From positions 1,488,001-1,552,000 of the forward strand of contig NZ_CP033367.1 of NCBI RefSeq assembly GCF_013170845.1: a stretch of DNA of 64,000 nt. Reading direction: 5' to 3'. The stretch is from Mesorhizobium loti R88b. GTDB taxonomy: Bacteria > Pseudomonadota > Alphaproteobacteria > Rhizobiales > Rhizobiaceae. Below the pieces are notes generated by a model that was not told where the DNA came from, made no database searches, and saw nothing but the letters and a program-made list of their open reading frames with translations. Each line of letters opens with the position of its first letter. Positions within the stretch are counted from its first letter, which is position 1. The position numbers were made by a program, and so were the translations under genes. This document shows positions 9,979 to 17,987 of the stretch, in pieces.

Positions 9979-10542
9979 GTCTGCGCGGCGCACGTACGTG
10001 ATTTCGTTGGTGTCGACGATGATGCGTTCGCCGGCGCCGATAAAAGGCGGCACCAGGACACGAATGCCGTTCTCCAGTACCGCCGGCTTGTAGGAGGACG
10101 CCGCTGTCTGGCCCTTCACTACCGGGTCCGCCTCGGTGATGGTCAGCGTCACATAATCGGGCAGCGAGATGCCGATCGGCCTCTCCTCATAGAGCTGGAC
10201 CGTCACCATCATGCCGTCCTGCAGGAAGGCGGCGCGGTCGCCGACGAAGTCCTTGTTCAATTCAAGCTGCTCGTAGCTCTGGGTGTCCATGAACACCAGC
10301 GCGTCTTCCTGCGCATAGAGGAAGGAAAAATCCTTCAGGTCGAGGCGGATCTGCTCGACCGTTTCAGCCGAGCGGAAGCGCTCGTTGAGCTTGGTGCCGT
10401 TGATGAGGTTCTTCAACTCGACCTGGTTGTAGGCGCCGCCCTTGCCGGGCTTGACGGTGTTGGTCCTGACCGCCACCCACAGGCCGCCATCGTGCTCGAT
10501 GACGTAGCCGGGACGGATTTCGTTGCCATTGATCTTGGCCAT
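9976..10542 (-). CDS. efp: Translation elongation factor P
   Basis: 188 residues from ATG 10542 ([12 protein letters not shown]). The frame extends upstream as non-conserved Pro-rich sequence, so this start is preferred. It has the three-domain EF-P layout, with the KPGKGGA loop carrying Lys34, the usual post-translational modification site. EF-P binds stalled ribosomes and promotes peptide bonds at polyproline stretches. Several nearby proteins (TolA-like, the 45585 protein) are very proline-rich and would be typical clients. The stop codon comes from the edge of a short repeat element. Confidence 0.97.
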   Translation of the reverse strand: MAKINGNEIRPGYVIEHDGGLWVAVRTNTVKPGKGGAYNQVELKNLINGTKLNERFRSAETVEQIRLDLKDFSFLYAQEDALVFMDTQSYEQLELNKDFVGDRAAFLQDGMMVTVQLYEERPIGISLPDYVTLTITEADPVVKGQTAASSYKPAVLENGIRVLVPPFIGAGERIIVDTNEITYVRRAD

Positions 10543-10685
10543 GATGATGGGATCCGGGATGCTGCCAACGGCCAGGCCGTCGGTATGGGATGTTCGCTGG
10601 GAAAGCGATTTCGGGCTCCCAAGACCACAAAACACCGGAAGAGGCAAGGGAGCGGGCGGGAAGGGCCGCAGCGCCGGGGCCATTA

Positions 10686-11729
10686 TCAGGGCAGGCGGTT
10701 CGCCTTCTGCAGGGCCTGCTTGGTCTGGTCCTCGCTCAGCCCTTGCAGGAAATCGTCCATGTCTGCGTCGATGAGGCCGGCGCGGCGGGCGACGATGTAC
10801 CAGGCACCGGCGAGCACCAGGTCGGGGTCGGTGCCAATGCCTTGCATGTAGAGTTTTGCCAGGCGGTTCTGGGCGGCGACATTGCCGCCTTCGGCAGCCT
10901 GCTTCGTCCAGCCGAAAGCCGATTTCAGGTCGCGGTCACCGCCGCGGCCCTCGATCATCCAGGCGGCGAGATCGATCTGCGCGGTGTCATAGTTCTGCCG
11001 TGCGGCCTGTGCCAGCAGGCGCCTTGCCTGCGCATCGTCGCGTGGCTTGCCGCCGACGCCGTTGGCGTAGATCTGGGACATGGCGTACTGGGCGTCGGGG
11101 AGACCGGTCGCGGCGGCGCGCTCATAATAGGGGACCGCCTTGGCGAGGCCCGCGTCGCCGGGATCCTGCTGGACCAGTATCTGCGCGAAATTGAACTGCG
11201 CCAGCCGGTTGCCGGCTTCGGCGGCGGCCTGCATCAGCGCATAGGCCTCCTTCGTGTCCTTCTTGACGTAGCGGCCGTCGAGCAGCATCAGCGCATATTG
11301 GAACTGCGATTCCGGGACGCCTTGCTCGGCGGCGGCGGCGTACCATTTCGCCGCCTCGGCCGCGTTCAACGGCACGCCCAGCCCGCGCGACAGGATCTCG
11401 GCCACTAATGTCTGCGCCGCCGGGTCGCCATTCTGGGCACGGACCAGCGCAAGATCGTAGGCCGTCTTGTAGAGTCCGCGCTGGAAGGCGCCATAGGCCG
11501 CGTCCGCCGGCTTGGCCCCGAAGCGGTCTGGATTGATGCTGTCGGCCGATGGCAGCGGTGCCGGCTCCGCCGTGGTGGCGGGCTGCGGCAGCTGCGTTTC
11601 GATCGGCTTGTCAGTGTGCACGCCGGTTTCAGGCTTGGGCTGCGGCAAGGGTATGGTTTCGGCGGCGGTGGCGGCCTGAATCATGACCGCCGCAAGCAGG
11701 GCCTGAAGGGGAAGCCTTGCCAGGGACAC
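10686..11729 (-). CDS. Exported Sel1-repeat protein
   Basis: 347 residues from GTG 11729, which lies one base after the stop of the upstream ThiE-like gene and begins a signal peptide ([19 protein letters not shown]). After a Pro-rich linker come about six Sel1-like helical repeats of ~36 residues, with recurring patterns such as A-x-x-WY-x-x-AA-x-QG and GDPAAQ. Sel1 repeats mediate protein-protein contacts, often at the envelope. No enzyme domain is visible. Coupling to the ThiE-like gene suggests a shared transcript, not a shared function. Confidence 0.82.
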   Translation of the reverse strand: MSLARLPLQALLAAVMIQAATAAETIPLPQPKPETGVHTDKPIETQLPQPATTAEPAPLPSADSINPDRFGAKPADAAYGAFQRGLYKTAYDLALVRAQNGDPAAQTLVAEILSRGLGVPLNAAEAAKWYAAAAEQGVPESQFQYALMLLDGRYVKKDTKEAYALMQAAAEAGNRLAQFNFAQILVQQDPGDAGLAKAVPYYERAAATGLPDAQYAMSQIYANGVGGKPRDDAQARRLLAQAARQNYDTAQIDLAAWMIEGRGGDRDLKSAFGWTKQAAEGGNVAAQNRLAKLYMQGIGTDPDLVLAGAWYIVARRAGLIDADMDDFLQGLSEDQTKQALQKANRLP

Positions 11730-11730
11730 G

Positions 11731-12378
11731 TCAATCCTCGAAGCGCGGCGCGGTTTCGTCGAGCAGCGCATTGGCCCGGGCGATCGCGGCTTGCGGATCG
11801 ACGCCGTCGGCGAACACCGCACTCGACAGCGCGACAAACTCGGCGCCGGTCGCGGCCACGTCCTCAACGGAAGCCAGGTCGGATCCGGCCATGACGATGC
11901 AGGGGATCTGGATCATGTCAGCCCACCATCGTCCCAGCGACAGGTTGCGCGGGTGTGGCTCGGGCTTGTTGTCGTAGCCGAAGCGGCCGAAAAAGATGTA
12001 GTCGGGCCGCGTCTCGCCAAGCTCAAGCGCATCGTCACGCGTCTTGGCGCCGCCGGTACCGACCATCATTTTCGCCTGGAAATGCTCGATCGTTTCGGCA
12101 AGCTCAGCCTTGGAGACCTCGGCATGGATGCCGTCGGCCTGGACACGCCCCGCAATGCGGGTGTCGCCGGCGATGACGACGGCCACGCCCGCGGCCTGCG
12201 CCGAAGGCACAATCTGCTCGGCGAAAGCCTGGAACGAGGCTTCGTCCATGCCGTTCTCGGGCAGGATCAGCGAAGCGATATCGCCGCCGTCGAATGCAGT
12301 AACGATGCGAGCGGCCGGCACGCCGGGCGGCGCGATCAGCACGATGCGGCAGCGGTTTGGGGGCGTTGCGTCATTCAT
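11731..12378 (-). CDS. Thiamine-phosphate-synthase-like (ThiE/TenI superfamily) protein
   Basis: 215 residues from ATG 12378 (MNDATPPNRCRIVLI), a TIM-barrel of ThiE length. A phosphate-binding end is visible (IVMAGSDLASVEDVAATGAEFVALSSAVF). The usual ThiE loops are diverged: where typical enzymes have a GRS-type motif and GP-x-F-x-T-x-T-K, this has MVGTGGAKTRDDAL and FFGRFGYDNKPEPHPRN. It lies far from the thi transport genes of this window and has no riboswitch, so true thiamine-phosphate synthase activity is uncertain. The gene symbol is withheld for that reason. Confidence 0.72.
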   Translation of the reverse strand: MNDATPPNRCRIVLIAPPGVPAARIVTAFDGGDIASLILPENGMDEASFQAFAEQIVPSAQAAGVAVVIAGDTRIAGRVQADGIHAEVSKAELAETIEHFQAKMMVGTGGAKTRDDALELGETRPDYIFFGRFGYDNKPEPHPRNLSLGRWWADMIQIPCIVMAGSDLASVEDVAATGAEFVALSSAVFADGVDPQAAIARANALLDETAPRFED

Positions 12379-12479
12379 GGTTCTTCGATCCCGGGTTTCG
12401 CCTATGCCGGGCGAAGATGGTTGGATTGCGGCATAGAGCAAACTGCCGGAATTGAACAGGCGTCAGCTTTCAGTCGACA

Positions 12480-13061
12480 TCAGGCAGGACGGAGAGCATT
12501 GCGGGCTTTCATGACGACGTCGAAAACTTTCGACGGATACTCGATGCCAAGGAATTGCGGAACCGGGTCAAGAGCCGGCGACCAGCTGGCAAAACTTTGA
12601 TAGCGAGACTGGGACCAGCCGCCCGAACTTCCGAACAACGATGCGGCCGCGCCGAAGCGCAAACTGCCGCGCTTTTCTCCCTCTCCGGTCAGCTGAATGT
12701 CGGGAAGGCGCTCCAGATCAATCGATGTGAAGCTGGCGAAAGGAGCAGTGCGCATGATGAGAATGCGCTTGTCGGTGACCACATAAGAGATACGTCGTCT
12801 GAACCACGCATCGACCGCAAACCTGCCAAAGACGAAGAACAGCCCAATGCAGATGAACATTGCTCCCCATGCATCGAAGAAAAGCGGCGCACCTTGCCTC
12901 GTCGCGGTATAAGTCCAGAAGATTGCAAAACCGCACCAGAGCAGGCTGAACGGTATGAGAAACATATCGCGACTGGTGAAGAATATGCCTTGCGCGGGAA
13001 TACCACTCCAAAGGATGCGTTCGCGCGGCAAGAGCCGTCCCTGGAAAGTTCCGATCGCCAC
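12480..13061 (-). CDS. Bacterial PH-domain membrane protein
   Basis: 193 residues from GTG 13061, which is preceded by GGGGTGA; an ATG 60 bases further upstream is the alternative start. Two membrane helices (about residues 30-55 and 65-82) are followed by RRRISYVVTDKRILIMR, the hallmark start of a YdbT/bPH-type pleckstrin-homology-like domain, and a soluble C-terminal portion. The function is unknown. It is flanked by the ThiE-like gene downstream and a DMT transporter gene upstream, all on the minus strand. Confidence 0.75.
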   Translation of the reverse strand: MAIGTFQGRLLPRERILWSGIPAQGIFFTSRDMFLIPFSLLWCGFAIFWTYTATRQGAPLFFDAWGAMFICIGLFFVFGRFAVDAWFRRRISYVVTDKRILIMRTAPFASFTSIDLERLPDIQLTGEGEKRGSLRFGAAASLFGSSGGWSQSRYQSFASWSPALDPVPQFLGIEYPSKVFDVVMKARNALRPA

Positions 13062-13195
13062 TCGGTCACCCCGTTGCTTTGTGCCCGCATCCACATCGCA
13101 TGGACCAGGATTGGCGCGCAAGTCAGCAACATGTTATCCGCCCTCGAGGCCATGCGTTCGAAAGTATCGTTGCAGCTATCCAACGTTCGAGAACG

Positions 13196-14080
13196 CTATG
13201 CCGGCACTTTCGACTTCCACAGCGACCAGCCGAGATTCATGCCGGCCGCCGCCGTCAGGATCAAAGCGGCGCCGGCGACCTGGCTTAGATGCAAGCGATG
13301 GCCGAAGGCGGTGACGTCGACCAGGATGGCAACGACCGGATAGATGAAGGACAGCGATCCCTGCAGATGCGTCGGCAGCTTTTGGATGGCGCCGTACATC
13401 AGTATGTACATCAGGCCGGTGTGGACGACGCCCAGCGTCGCCAGCATGGCCCAGCTCCATGGATCGACGGGAAGATGCGTAAGATTGGCGAAAGGCGCCA
13501 GCATGACGACACCGACGCAGACCTGGATGAGCGCGATCAGATGCGGCGGCGTGCCCTTGAGCTTCTTGGTGACGATGGCCGCGACGGCCCAGAAGAAGGC
13601 AGCGGCCAGGGCCATCAGGATGCCGGCAAAATAATTGGTGCCGACATCGCCGGCGTCAGGGGCGGCCTCGACGATCAGCACCATGCCGGCGAAGGCGATG
13701 GCCAGCCAGGTCAGCTTGGTCAGGGTCAGCCGCTCGGCGAAGAAGAGCGCGCCGAAGCCGACCAGCATGAAGGGCTGGGTGTTGTAGACAGCGGTGGCGA
13801 TCGAGATCGACGCGCGAGAGAAGGCACTGAACAGGAGCAGCCAGTTGATGACGATGGCGGCACCGCCGAGTGCGGCGAGGCCGATGACCCGCAGCGACAG
13901 CCTGTTGCGCAGCAATCCGAGGCAAGCGCAGATGACGAGCAACGTTACCGCGCCGAAGGCGCAGCGCCAGAACACGACATCCATGATCGGCTGGCCGGAC
14001 ATGATGACGAACCATCCGATCGTTCCCAGGATCGCCATTGCTGATGACATTTCGACCGTGCCGCGTACCGTTTCGTTCAT
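13196..14080 (-). CDS. DMT-superfamily (EamA) exporter
   Basis: 294 residues with ten predicted membrane helices in two EamA halves (about 13-140 and 155-285). EamA carriers usually export amino acids or other small metabolites from the cytoplasm. It is divergent from an Lrp/AsnC-family regulator gene across a 113-base region with two perfect palindromes, a common arrangement where the regulator controls an amino-acid exporter. The substrate is not identifiable from sequence. Confidence 0.87.
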   Translation of the reverse strand: MNETVRGTVEMSSAMAILGTIGWFVIMSGQPIMDVVFWRCAFGAVTLLVICACLGLLRNRLSLRVIGLAALGGAAIVINWLLLFSAFSRASISIATAVYNTQPFMLVGFGALFFAERLTLTKLTWLAIAFAGMVLIVEAAPDAGDVGTNYFAGILMALAAAFFWAVAAIVTKKLKGTPPHLIALIQVCVGVVMLAPFANLTHLPVDPWSWAMLATLGVVHTGLMYILMYGAIQKLPTHLQGSLSFIYPVVAILVDVTAFGHRLHLSQVAGAALILTAAAGMNLGWSLWKSKVPA

Positions 14081-14130
14081 GATAGCCTCTGGTTCAGTTG
14101 AGGCGGTATAATCTCATGCGATGCGGGCAC

Positions 14131-14147
14131 TTTCCATCTCATGGAAA
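14131..14147. promoter_or_regulatory. Palindromic operator candidate 1 in DMT/Lrp intergenic region
   Basis: Perfect 7-3-7 inverted repeat TTTCCAT-CTC-ATGGAAA between the divergent DMT exporter and Lrp-type regulator genes. The position fits binding by the adjacent regulator; this is inference. Confidence 0.5.
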
Positions 14148-14166
14148 AGGTGATATGGACAAATAG

Positions 14167-14181
14167 CCTAATTATATTAGG
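14167..14181. promoter_or_regulatory. Palindromic operator candidate 2 in DMT/Lrp intergenic region
   Basis: Perfect 6-3-6 inverted repeat CCTAAT-TAT-ATTAGG, 13 bases before the regulator's first ATG. The length and A/T-rich centre fit an Lrp/AsnC half-site pair, suggesting autoregulation. Confidence 0.5.
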
Positions 14182-14193
14182 TGTTTTCTCCGA

Positions 14194-14670
14194 ATGGATG
14201 GGAAATCTGAGATGCTTGACGATCTCGACCGAAGTCTCCTCGAAATCCTGGTGAGGGATGCACGCACCTCGCTGAAGGATCTGGCTGCCCAGGTCGGACT
14301 GTCGTCTCCAAGCGTTTCGGAGCGGCTTAGGCGGCTCGAGGAGCGCGGCGTCATCCGGGCGTTCACGGTCGAGATCGATCCGCTGGCGCTCGGCTATACG
14401 CTGCAGGCGATCGTGCGCATCAAGCCTTTGCCGGGCAAGCTGCACATCGTGCAGAAGCTGATCGAGGAGATTGCCGAGTTTGGCGAATGCGACAAGGTGA
14501 CGGGGGACGACTGTTTCGTCGCCCGTCTGTTCGTGCGCTCGATCGGCGACCTCGACGGCATTCTCGACCGCATCGCCGACAAGGCCGAGACCAGCACCGC
14601 CATCATCAAGGCGCAGCCGATCCGGCGGCGGCCGCCGCCGCTCGGGTCGCCGTCGGCCTCATCGTCTTGA
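14194..14670 (+). CDS. Lrp/AsnC-family transcriptional regulator
   Basis: 158 residues from ATG 14194; an alternative ATG at 14212 gives MLDDLDRSLLEIL, the commoner family start. An N-terminal winged helix-turn-helix (DLAAQVGLSSPSVSERLRRL) precedes a RAM ligand-binding domain (from about residue 70). The RAM core GECDKVTGDDCFVARLFV is intact. Members sense amino acids and often regulate a divergent exporter, here the DMT gene. The tail is Arg/Pro-rich. Confidence 0.92.
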   Translation: MDGKSEMLDDLDRSLLEILVRDARTSLKDLAAQVGLSSPSVSERLRRLEERGVIRAFTVEIDPLALGYTLQAIVRIKPLPGKLHIVQKLIEEIAEFGECDKVTGDDCFVARLFVRSIGDLDGILDRIADKAETSTAIIKAQPIRRRPPPLGSPSASSS

Positions 14671-14737
14671 CTCCGCATGGCCATGGTGGAAAGGCGCTTT
14701 CAGTCTGCCAGATGACTGGCTGAAGGATGAGCAAGAT

Positions 14738-15466
14738 ATGGCGCAGAATATCTACGACCAGCCGGATTTCTTCGCGGGCTACAGCCGGCTTGGCCGGTCA
14801 ATCGAAGGCCTGGACGGTGCTGCCGAATGGCCGGCGCTGCGCGCGATGCTGCCTGAAGTCGGGGGTTTAAGGGTTGTCGATCTCGGCTGTGGCTTCGGCT
14901 GGTTCTGCCGCTGGGCGCATGAGCACGGGGCGAGCCAGATGCTTGGGCTGGACCTGTCGGAAAAGATGCTTGCCCGCGCGCGTGCCGCCGGTCCGGATAC
15001 CGGCATCACCTATGAGATGGCCGATCTCGACCAGCTCAGCCTGCCGCAAGACGGTTTCGATCTCGCCTACAGTTCGCTTGCCCTGCACTATGTCGATGAC
15101 GTTGCGCGCCTGTTCAGGACGGTGCATCGGGCGCTGTCGCCCGGTGGGCATTTCGTCTTCTCGACGGAACATCCGATCTATATGGCTCCCAGCAGGCCTG
15201 GTTGGGCGATCGATGCCGAGGGCCGCAAGACATGGCCCGTCGACCAGTATCTGCTGGAAGGCCCGCGCAAGACCGACTGGCTGGCCAAGGGCGTGGTGAA
15301 ACATCATCGCACCCTCGGTACCACGCTCAACACGCTGATCCAGTCCGGCTTCACGATCGGGCATGTCGAGGAATTCCGCCCGACGGACGCCCAGATCGCG
15401 GCCAAACCGGAACTGGCGGAAGAGCTCGAACGGCCGATGTTCCTGCTGGTCTCGGCGCGGCGATAG
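14738..15466 (+). CDS. Class I SAM-dependent methyltransferase
   Basis: 242 residues. Motif I VVDLGCGFGWFCRWA (about residues 46-60), an acidic second-strand end (LGLDLSEKML) and FDLAYSSLALHYV mark a Rossmann-fold, UbiE/Methyltransf_11-type enzyme transferring a methyl group from S-adenosylmethionine. The substrate is unknown. It follows the Lrp gene by 67 bases and could be cotranscribed. ATG 14738 lies 10 bases after AAGGATGAGC. Confidence 0.88.
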   Translation: MAQNIYDQPDFFAGYSRLGRSIEGLDGAAEWPALRAMLPEVGGLRVVDLGCGFGWFCRWAHEHGASQMLGLDLSEKMLARARAAGPDTGITYEMADLDQLSLPQDGFDLAYSSLALHYVDDVARLFRTVHRALSPGGHFVFSTEHPIYMAPSRPGWAIDAEGRKTWPVDQYLLEGPRKTDWLAKGVVKHHRTLGTTLNTLIQSGFTIGHVEEFRPTDAQIAAKPELAEELERPMFLLVSARR

Positions 15467-15555
15467 GGCAGGCGCTGGCCGGGATTTCCAGTCGCCCAAG
15501 ACGTTGTTCTGGGTTATCAAGCATCGACGCCCTTCCCTCCGGACCAGTCCCATCC

Positions 15556-16326
15556 ATGTCAGGCCTGCTTCTCGATCCGTGGTTCTATGCGGCCGCCATC
15601 CCTGCGGTCATCTTGGTCGGCCTGTCCAAGGGCGGCTTCGGCGGCGCTGTCGGTTTCGTCGGCGTGCCACTGATGGCGCTGACCATCCCGCCAGTGCAGG
15701 CGGCCGCCATCCTGCTGCCGATCCTGTGCCTGATGGACATCGTCTCGGTGTGGACGTGGTGGGGCGTCTACGACAGGAAGATGCTGGTCGACATGATGCC
15801 GGGCGCTGTTATCGGCATCGGCCTCGGCTGGCTGACGGCCGCACTGGTCACCGAGGAGGCGGTGCGGCTGATCGTCGGCGCGGTGGCCATCATCTTCGTG
15901 CTGCGCTGGCTCTATTTGCAGTTTCGCCATGGCTCCGATCACGTGGCCGAACCCAACCGTCTGGCGGCTGCGCTCTGGGGCACCGTCGCCGGCTTCACGA
16001 GCTTCGTCGCCCATGTCGGTGGCCCGCCTTTCCAGGTTTATGCACTGCCGATCCGGCTTGATCCGAAGGTGCTGTCGGGCACATCCGCGATCTTCTTTGC
16101 CGCCACCAATGCGCTGAAGCTGGTGCCCTATTTCGCGCTTGGCCAGTTCGACACCGCCAATCTGACGGCGTCGGCGGTGCTGATGCCGCTGGCGCCGCTG
16201 TCAACCATCGCCGGTGCCTGGCTGGTGCGGCGCATGCGGCCGGAGATTTTTTATCCCTTCACCTACGCCACGGTCGCGGTGGTGGCGTTGAAGCTGCTCT
16301 GGGACGGTATCGCCGGTCTTCTCTAG
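15556..16326 (+). CDS. TauE/SafE-family anion (sulfite/organosulfonate) transporter
   Basis: 256 residues from ATG 15556; the longer frame upstream is non-hydrophobic. It has eight predicted membrane helices, with the family-typical glycine-rich first helix (VGLSKGGFGGAVGFVGVPLMAL) and a second-half repeat (FTSFVAHVGGPPFQVY). The family moves sulfite, sulfonates or related anions across the inner membrane. No sulfur-metabolism gene is adjacent. It converges with the DUF2269 gene, 14 bases apart. Confidence 0.87.
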   Translation: MSGLLLDPWFYAAAIPAVILVGLSKGGFGGAVGFVGVPLMALTIPPVQAAAILLPILCLMDIVSVWTWWGVYDRKMLVDMMPGAVIGIGLGWLTAALVTEEAVRLIVGAVAIIFVLRWLYLQFRHGSDHVAEPNRLAAALWGTVAGFTSFVAHVGGPPFQVYALPIRLDPKVLSGTSAIFFAATNALKLVPYFALGQFDTANLTASAVLMPLAPLSTIAGAWLVRRMRPEIFYPFTYATVAVVALKLLWDGIAGLL

Positions 16327-16340
16327 ATACTGATGCAGAT

Positions 16341-16892
16341 TCAGGCGGCGCTGGGCGCCAGGCGCCGTGGTCGGCCAAGCGCCAGCGCGACACCCCCTGC
16401 AAGAACCAGCACCATGCCGGCCAGGACGGCGAAGTCGTGCAAGGTCGGCTTCAGCACCATGTCTGACATGATGACTAGCATCACCGCATAATCGAAGCGT
16501 GCGGCCCGCAAGATGCGCTGGCCGTAGGCAAGTGCTGCAGGGGTCACGCCATCCCTGGCGACCATCGCTGCCATGCGGTCGGCGGTCGGCTTGAAGACGA
16601 ACATGCCGATGCAGAAGGTCATGGCGTAGCCGGCAAGGCCAATCAGGATCCACAATTGCGAAAAGCCGGCCCAGAACCAGCACATGACCAATCCGAAGGC
16701 CAGTGTCAGCATCGACATCGGCGCAAAGAACTTGTTGCCCAACTCGCCGGTGGCGCGCATCGCCTGCAGAGTTCCCGGGATGTTTCCGGCCCGATCGGCC
16801 AGCGTCGCCACCACCATCAGCGTGAAGCCACCACCGACCCAAAGGGTCGCCGAGAGAATGTGCAGCAGTTTGACGATGGAATACCAGTCCAT
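16341..16892 (-). CDS. DUF2269 family membrane protein
   Basis: 183 residues with four or five membrane helices. The start MDWYSIVKLLHILSATLWVGG carries the conserved H-x-x-x-x-x-x-WVGG of DUF2269 proteins, a layout also seen in CopD-like and heme-associated helical proteins. No function is established. ATG 16892; convergent with the TauE-type gene. Confidence 0.82.
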   Translation of the reverse strand: MDWYSIVKLLHILSATLWVGGGFTLMVVATLADRAGNIPGTLQAMRATGELGNKFFAPMSMLTLAFGLVMCWFWAGFSQLWILIGLAGYAMTFCIGMFVFKPTADRMAAMVARDGVTPAALAYGQRILRAARFDYAVMLVIMSDMVLKPTLHDFAVLAGMVLVLAGGVALALGRPRRLAPSAA

Positions 16893-17223
16893 GGTTGTCT
16901 CCCCGGTCCCCGACGTTGGAGGGCGACGCAGGCACCCGTGCCCGCCATTTCGATGACCGAGCGTTTAGCGCCGTGCCTGTTTCGGAACGATGCCGCGAAA
17001 AAGCCCGCTCTGTTTCAGCGTCGGCCAACGCATGGAGCTGTTGAGATGGCAAACGTGCCGCCGGGTTTTCTGTTATTGTCACATGCGTCGGGCGGGTTGG
17101 CGCGACATCGTCTTGAAACACTAACGATGCTAGTGCGCCGACGCCGGGAGCCCGGTGGCGACAGGATCGCCTGACGATCAACGCATTCCCGAAAACGGGA
17201 AAAGGCAATTCGAGGGGACAGAC
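16893..17223. other. 331-base intergenic region
   Basis: This lies between the divergent DUF2269 gene and the small membrane protein gene at 17224. No convincing reading frame is present. A hairpin TTCCCG-AAAA-CGGGAA occurs at 17186-17201, just ahead of the ribosome-binding site of the downstream gene (GAGGGGACAG). Nothing else is recognisable. Confidence 0.6.
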
Positions 17224-17604
17224 ATGCAAGGGGTAGCACGGAATTTCTTCACGCTGGCGATCATCTATGCTTTGTGCGGCATGGCGCTCGGTATCCACAT
17301 GGCGATCAGCGAAGACCATGGCCAGATGCCGACTCACGCCCACACGATGGTGGCGGGATGGCTGATGTCGGCGGTCTTCGCTTTCTTCTACCATCTGTTT
17401 CCGGCCGCCGGGCAAAAGGTGCTCGCCAAGGTTCACTTCTGGCTGACGGCGATCAGCGGCATCGGGCTCATGATCGGCCTTTACATTCTGCTCGCCGGCA
17501 ATCCGGGGATAGAGCCGCTGCTGGGAATCGCCTCGATCGGCTTCTATGCGGGCATGCTGCTGTTTGCCTTTATCGCCCTGCCTGTCGTGTGGAAAAAGGC
17601 CTGA
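17224..17604 (+). CDS. Small four-helix membrane protein with conserved-looking histidines
   Basis: 126 residues from ATG 17224. Four membrane helices are predicted at about 6-25, 38-58, 68-90 and 95-118. Histidines sit near helix ends (GIHMAISEDHGQMPTHAHTMVAGWL, where HAH lies next to the second helix, and YHLFP). The pattern recalls individual helices of haem-copper oxidase subunit I, but the protein is far too short to be an oxidase. It may bind haem or a metal. The name and role are unknown. Confidence 0.72.
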   Translation: MQGVARNFFTLAIIYALCGMALGIHMAISEDHGQMPTHAHTMVAGWLMSAVFAFFYHLFPAAGQKVLAKVHFWLTAISGIGLMIGLYILLAGNPGIEPLLGIASIGFYAGMLLFAFIALPVVWKKA

Positions 17605-17682
17605 GCCGGAGGCCGAGAGGGCTCTTGGGACTGTGCTGTTACGGCACAGAAATGCGGCATTCGGTCAAAAACATCGGTGCCG

Positions 17683-17697
17683 TTAAGGCTTCATTAA
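17683..17697 (+). promoter_or_regulatory. CtrA-type box upstream of the sRNA candidate
   Basis: Exact TTAA-GGCTTCA-TTAA, the alphaproteobacterial CtrA consensus TTAA-N7-TTAA. A -10-like TACTAT lies at 17712-17717, so the box would overlap the -35 region, as in CtrA-activated promoters, with transcription starting near 17722. Confidence 0.6.
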
Positions 17698-17719
17698 GCT
17701 TTACAAGTGTTTACTATGT

Positions 17720-17819
17720 TCATCCAGTGATCTGGATTCTTACCGAGTGGTTGGAGCCACTTTGTTTGACGCCTCCCTGTTAAACTCCTGAGAGCCGCCT
17801 TATCCGCGGCTCTTTTTTT
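17720..17819 (+). ncRNA. Candidate trans-acting small RNA (~100 nt) with three stem-loops
   Basis: No reading frame explains this stretch, yet it is highly structured. Stem-loop 1, 17722-17737, is ATCCAG-TGAT-CTGGAT. Stem-loop 2, 17746-17761, is AGTGG-TTGGAG-CCACT. An unpaired segment 17762-17790 contains CCTCC and CTCCT, which are anti-Shine-Dalgarno-like. An intrinsic terminator follows at 17791-17819. A CtrA-type box and a -10-like element sit just upstream. This is the layout of a Hfq-era trans-acting sRNA. Cell-cycle sRNAs are known in Rhizobiales (for example EcpR1); whether this is the same RNA could not be tested. Confidence 0.6.
17791..17819 (+). terminator. Intrinsic terminator
   Basis: Stem AGAGCCGC / GCGGCTCT around a 7-base loop, followed directly by a run of six T. 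It lies 187 bases after the preceding coding gene and ends the candidate sRNA. Confidence 0.88.
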
Positions 17820-17857
17820 GTCCGGATTCCGGCGACAGCCCAGACCACGAATGGCCG

Positions 17858-17872
17858 TTAACCTTCTGTTAA
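17858..17872 (+). promoter_or_regulatory. CtrA-type box upstream of the DUF1465 gene
   Basis: Exact TTAA-CCTTCTG-TTAA, 115 bases before the DUF1465 start and after the sRNA terminator, so it would serve a separate promoter. Confidence 0.6.
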
Positions 17873-17987
17873 ACATGTGCTTGCCTTCACCCCCCGCGAA
17901 GCGCATTTTCAAGCTTCAGTCATATAGGGTTCCGGGTGTATCGGCAGTGAGCCGAATCGGCCGGTTGCAAGTGCAGGGGCGTATTCA

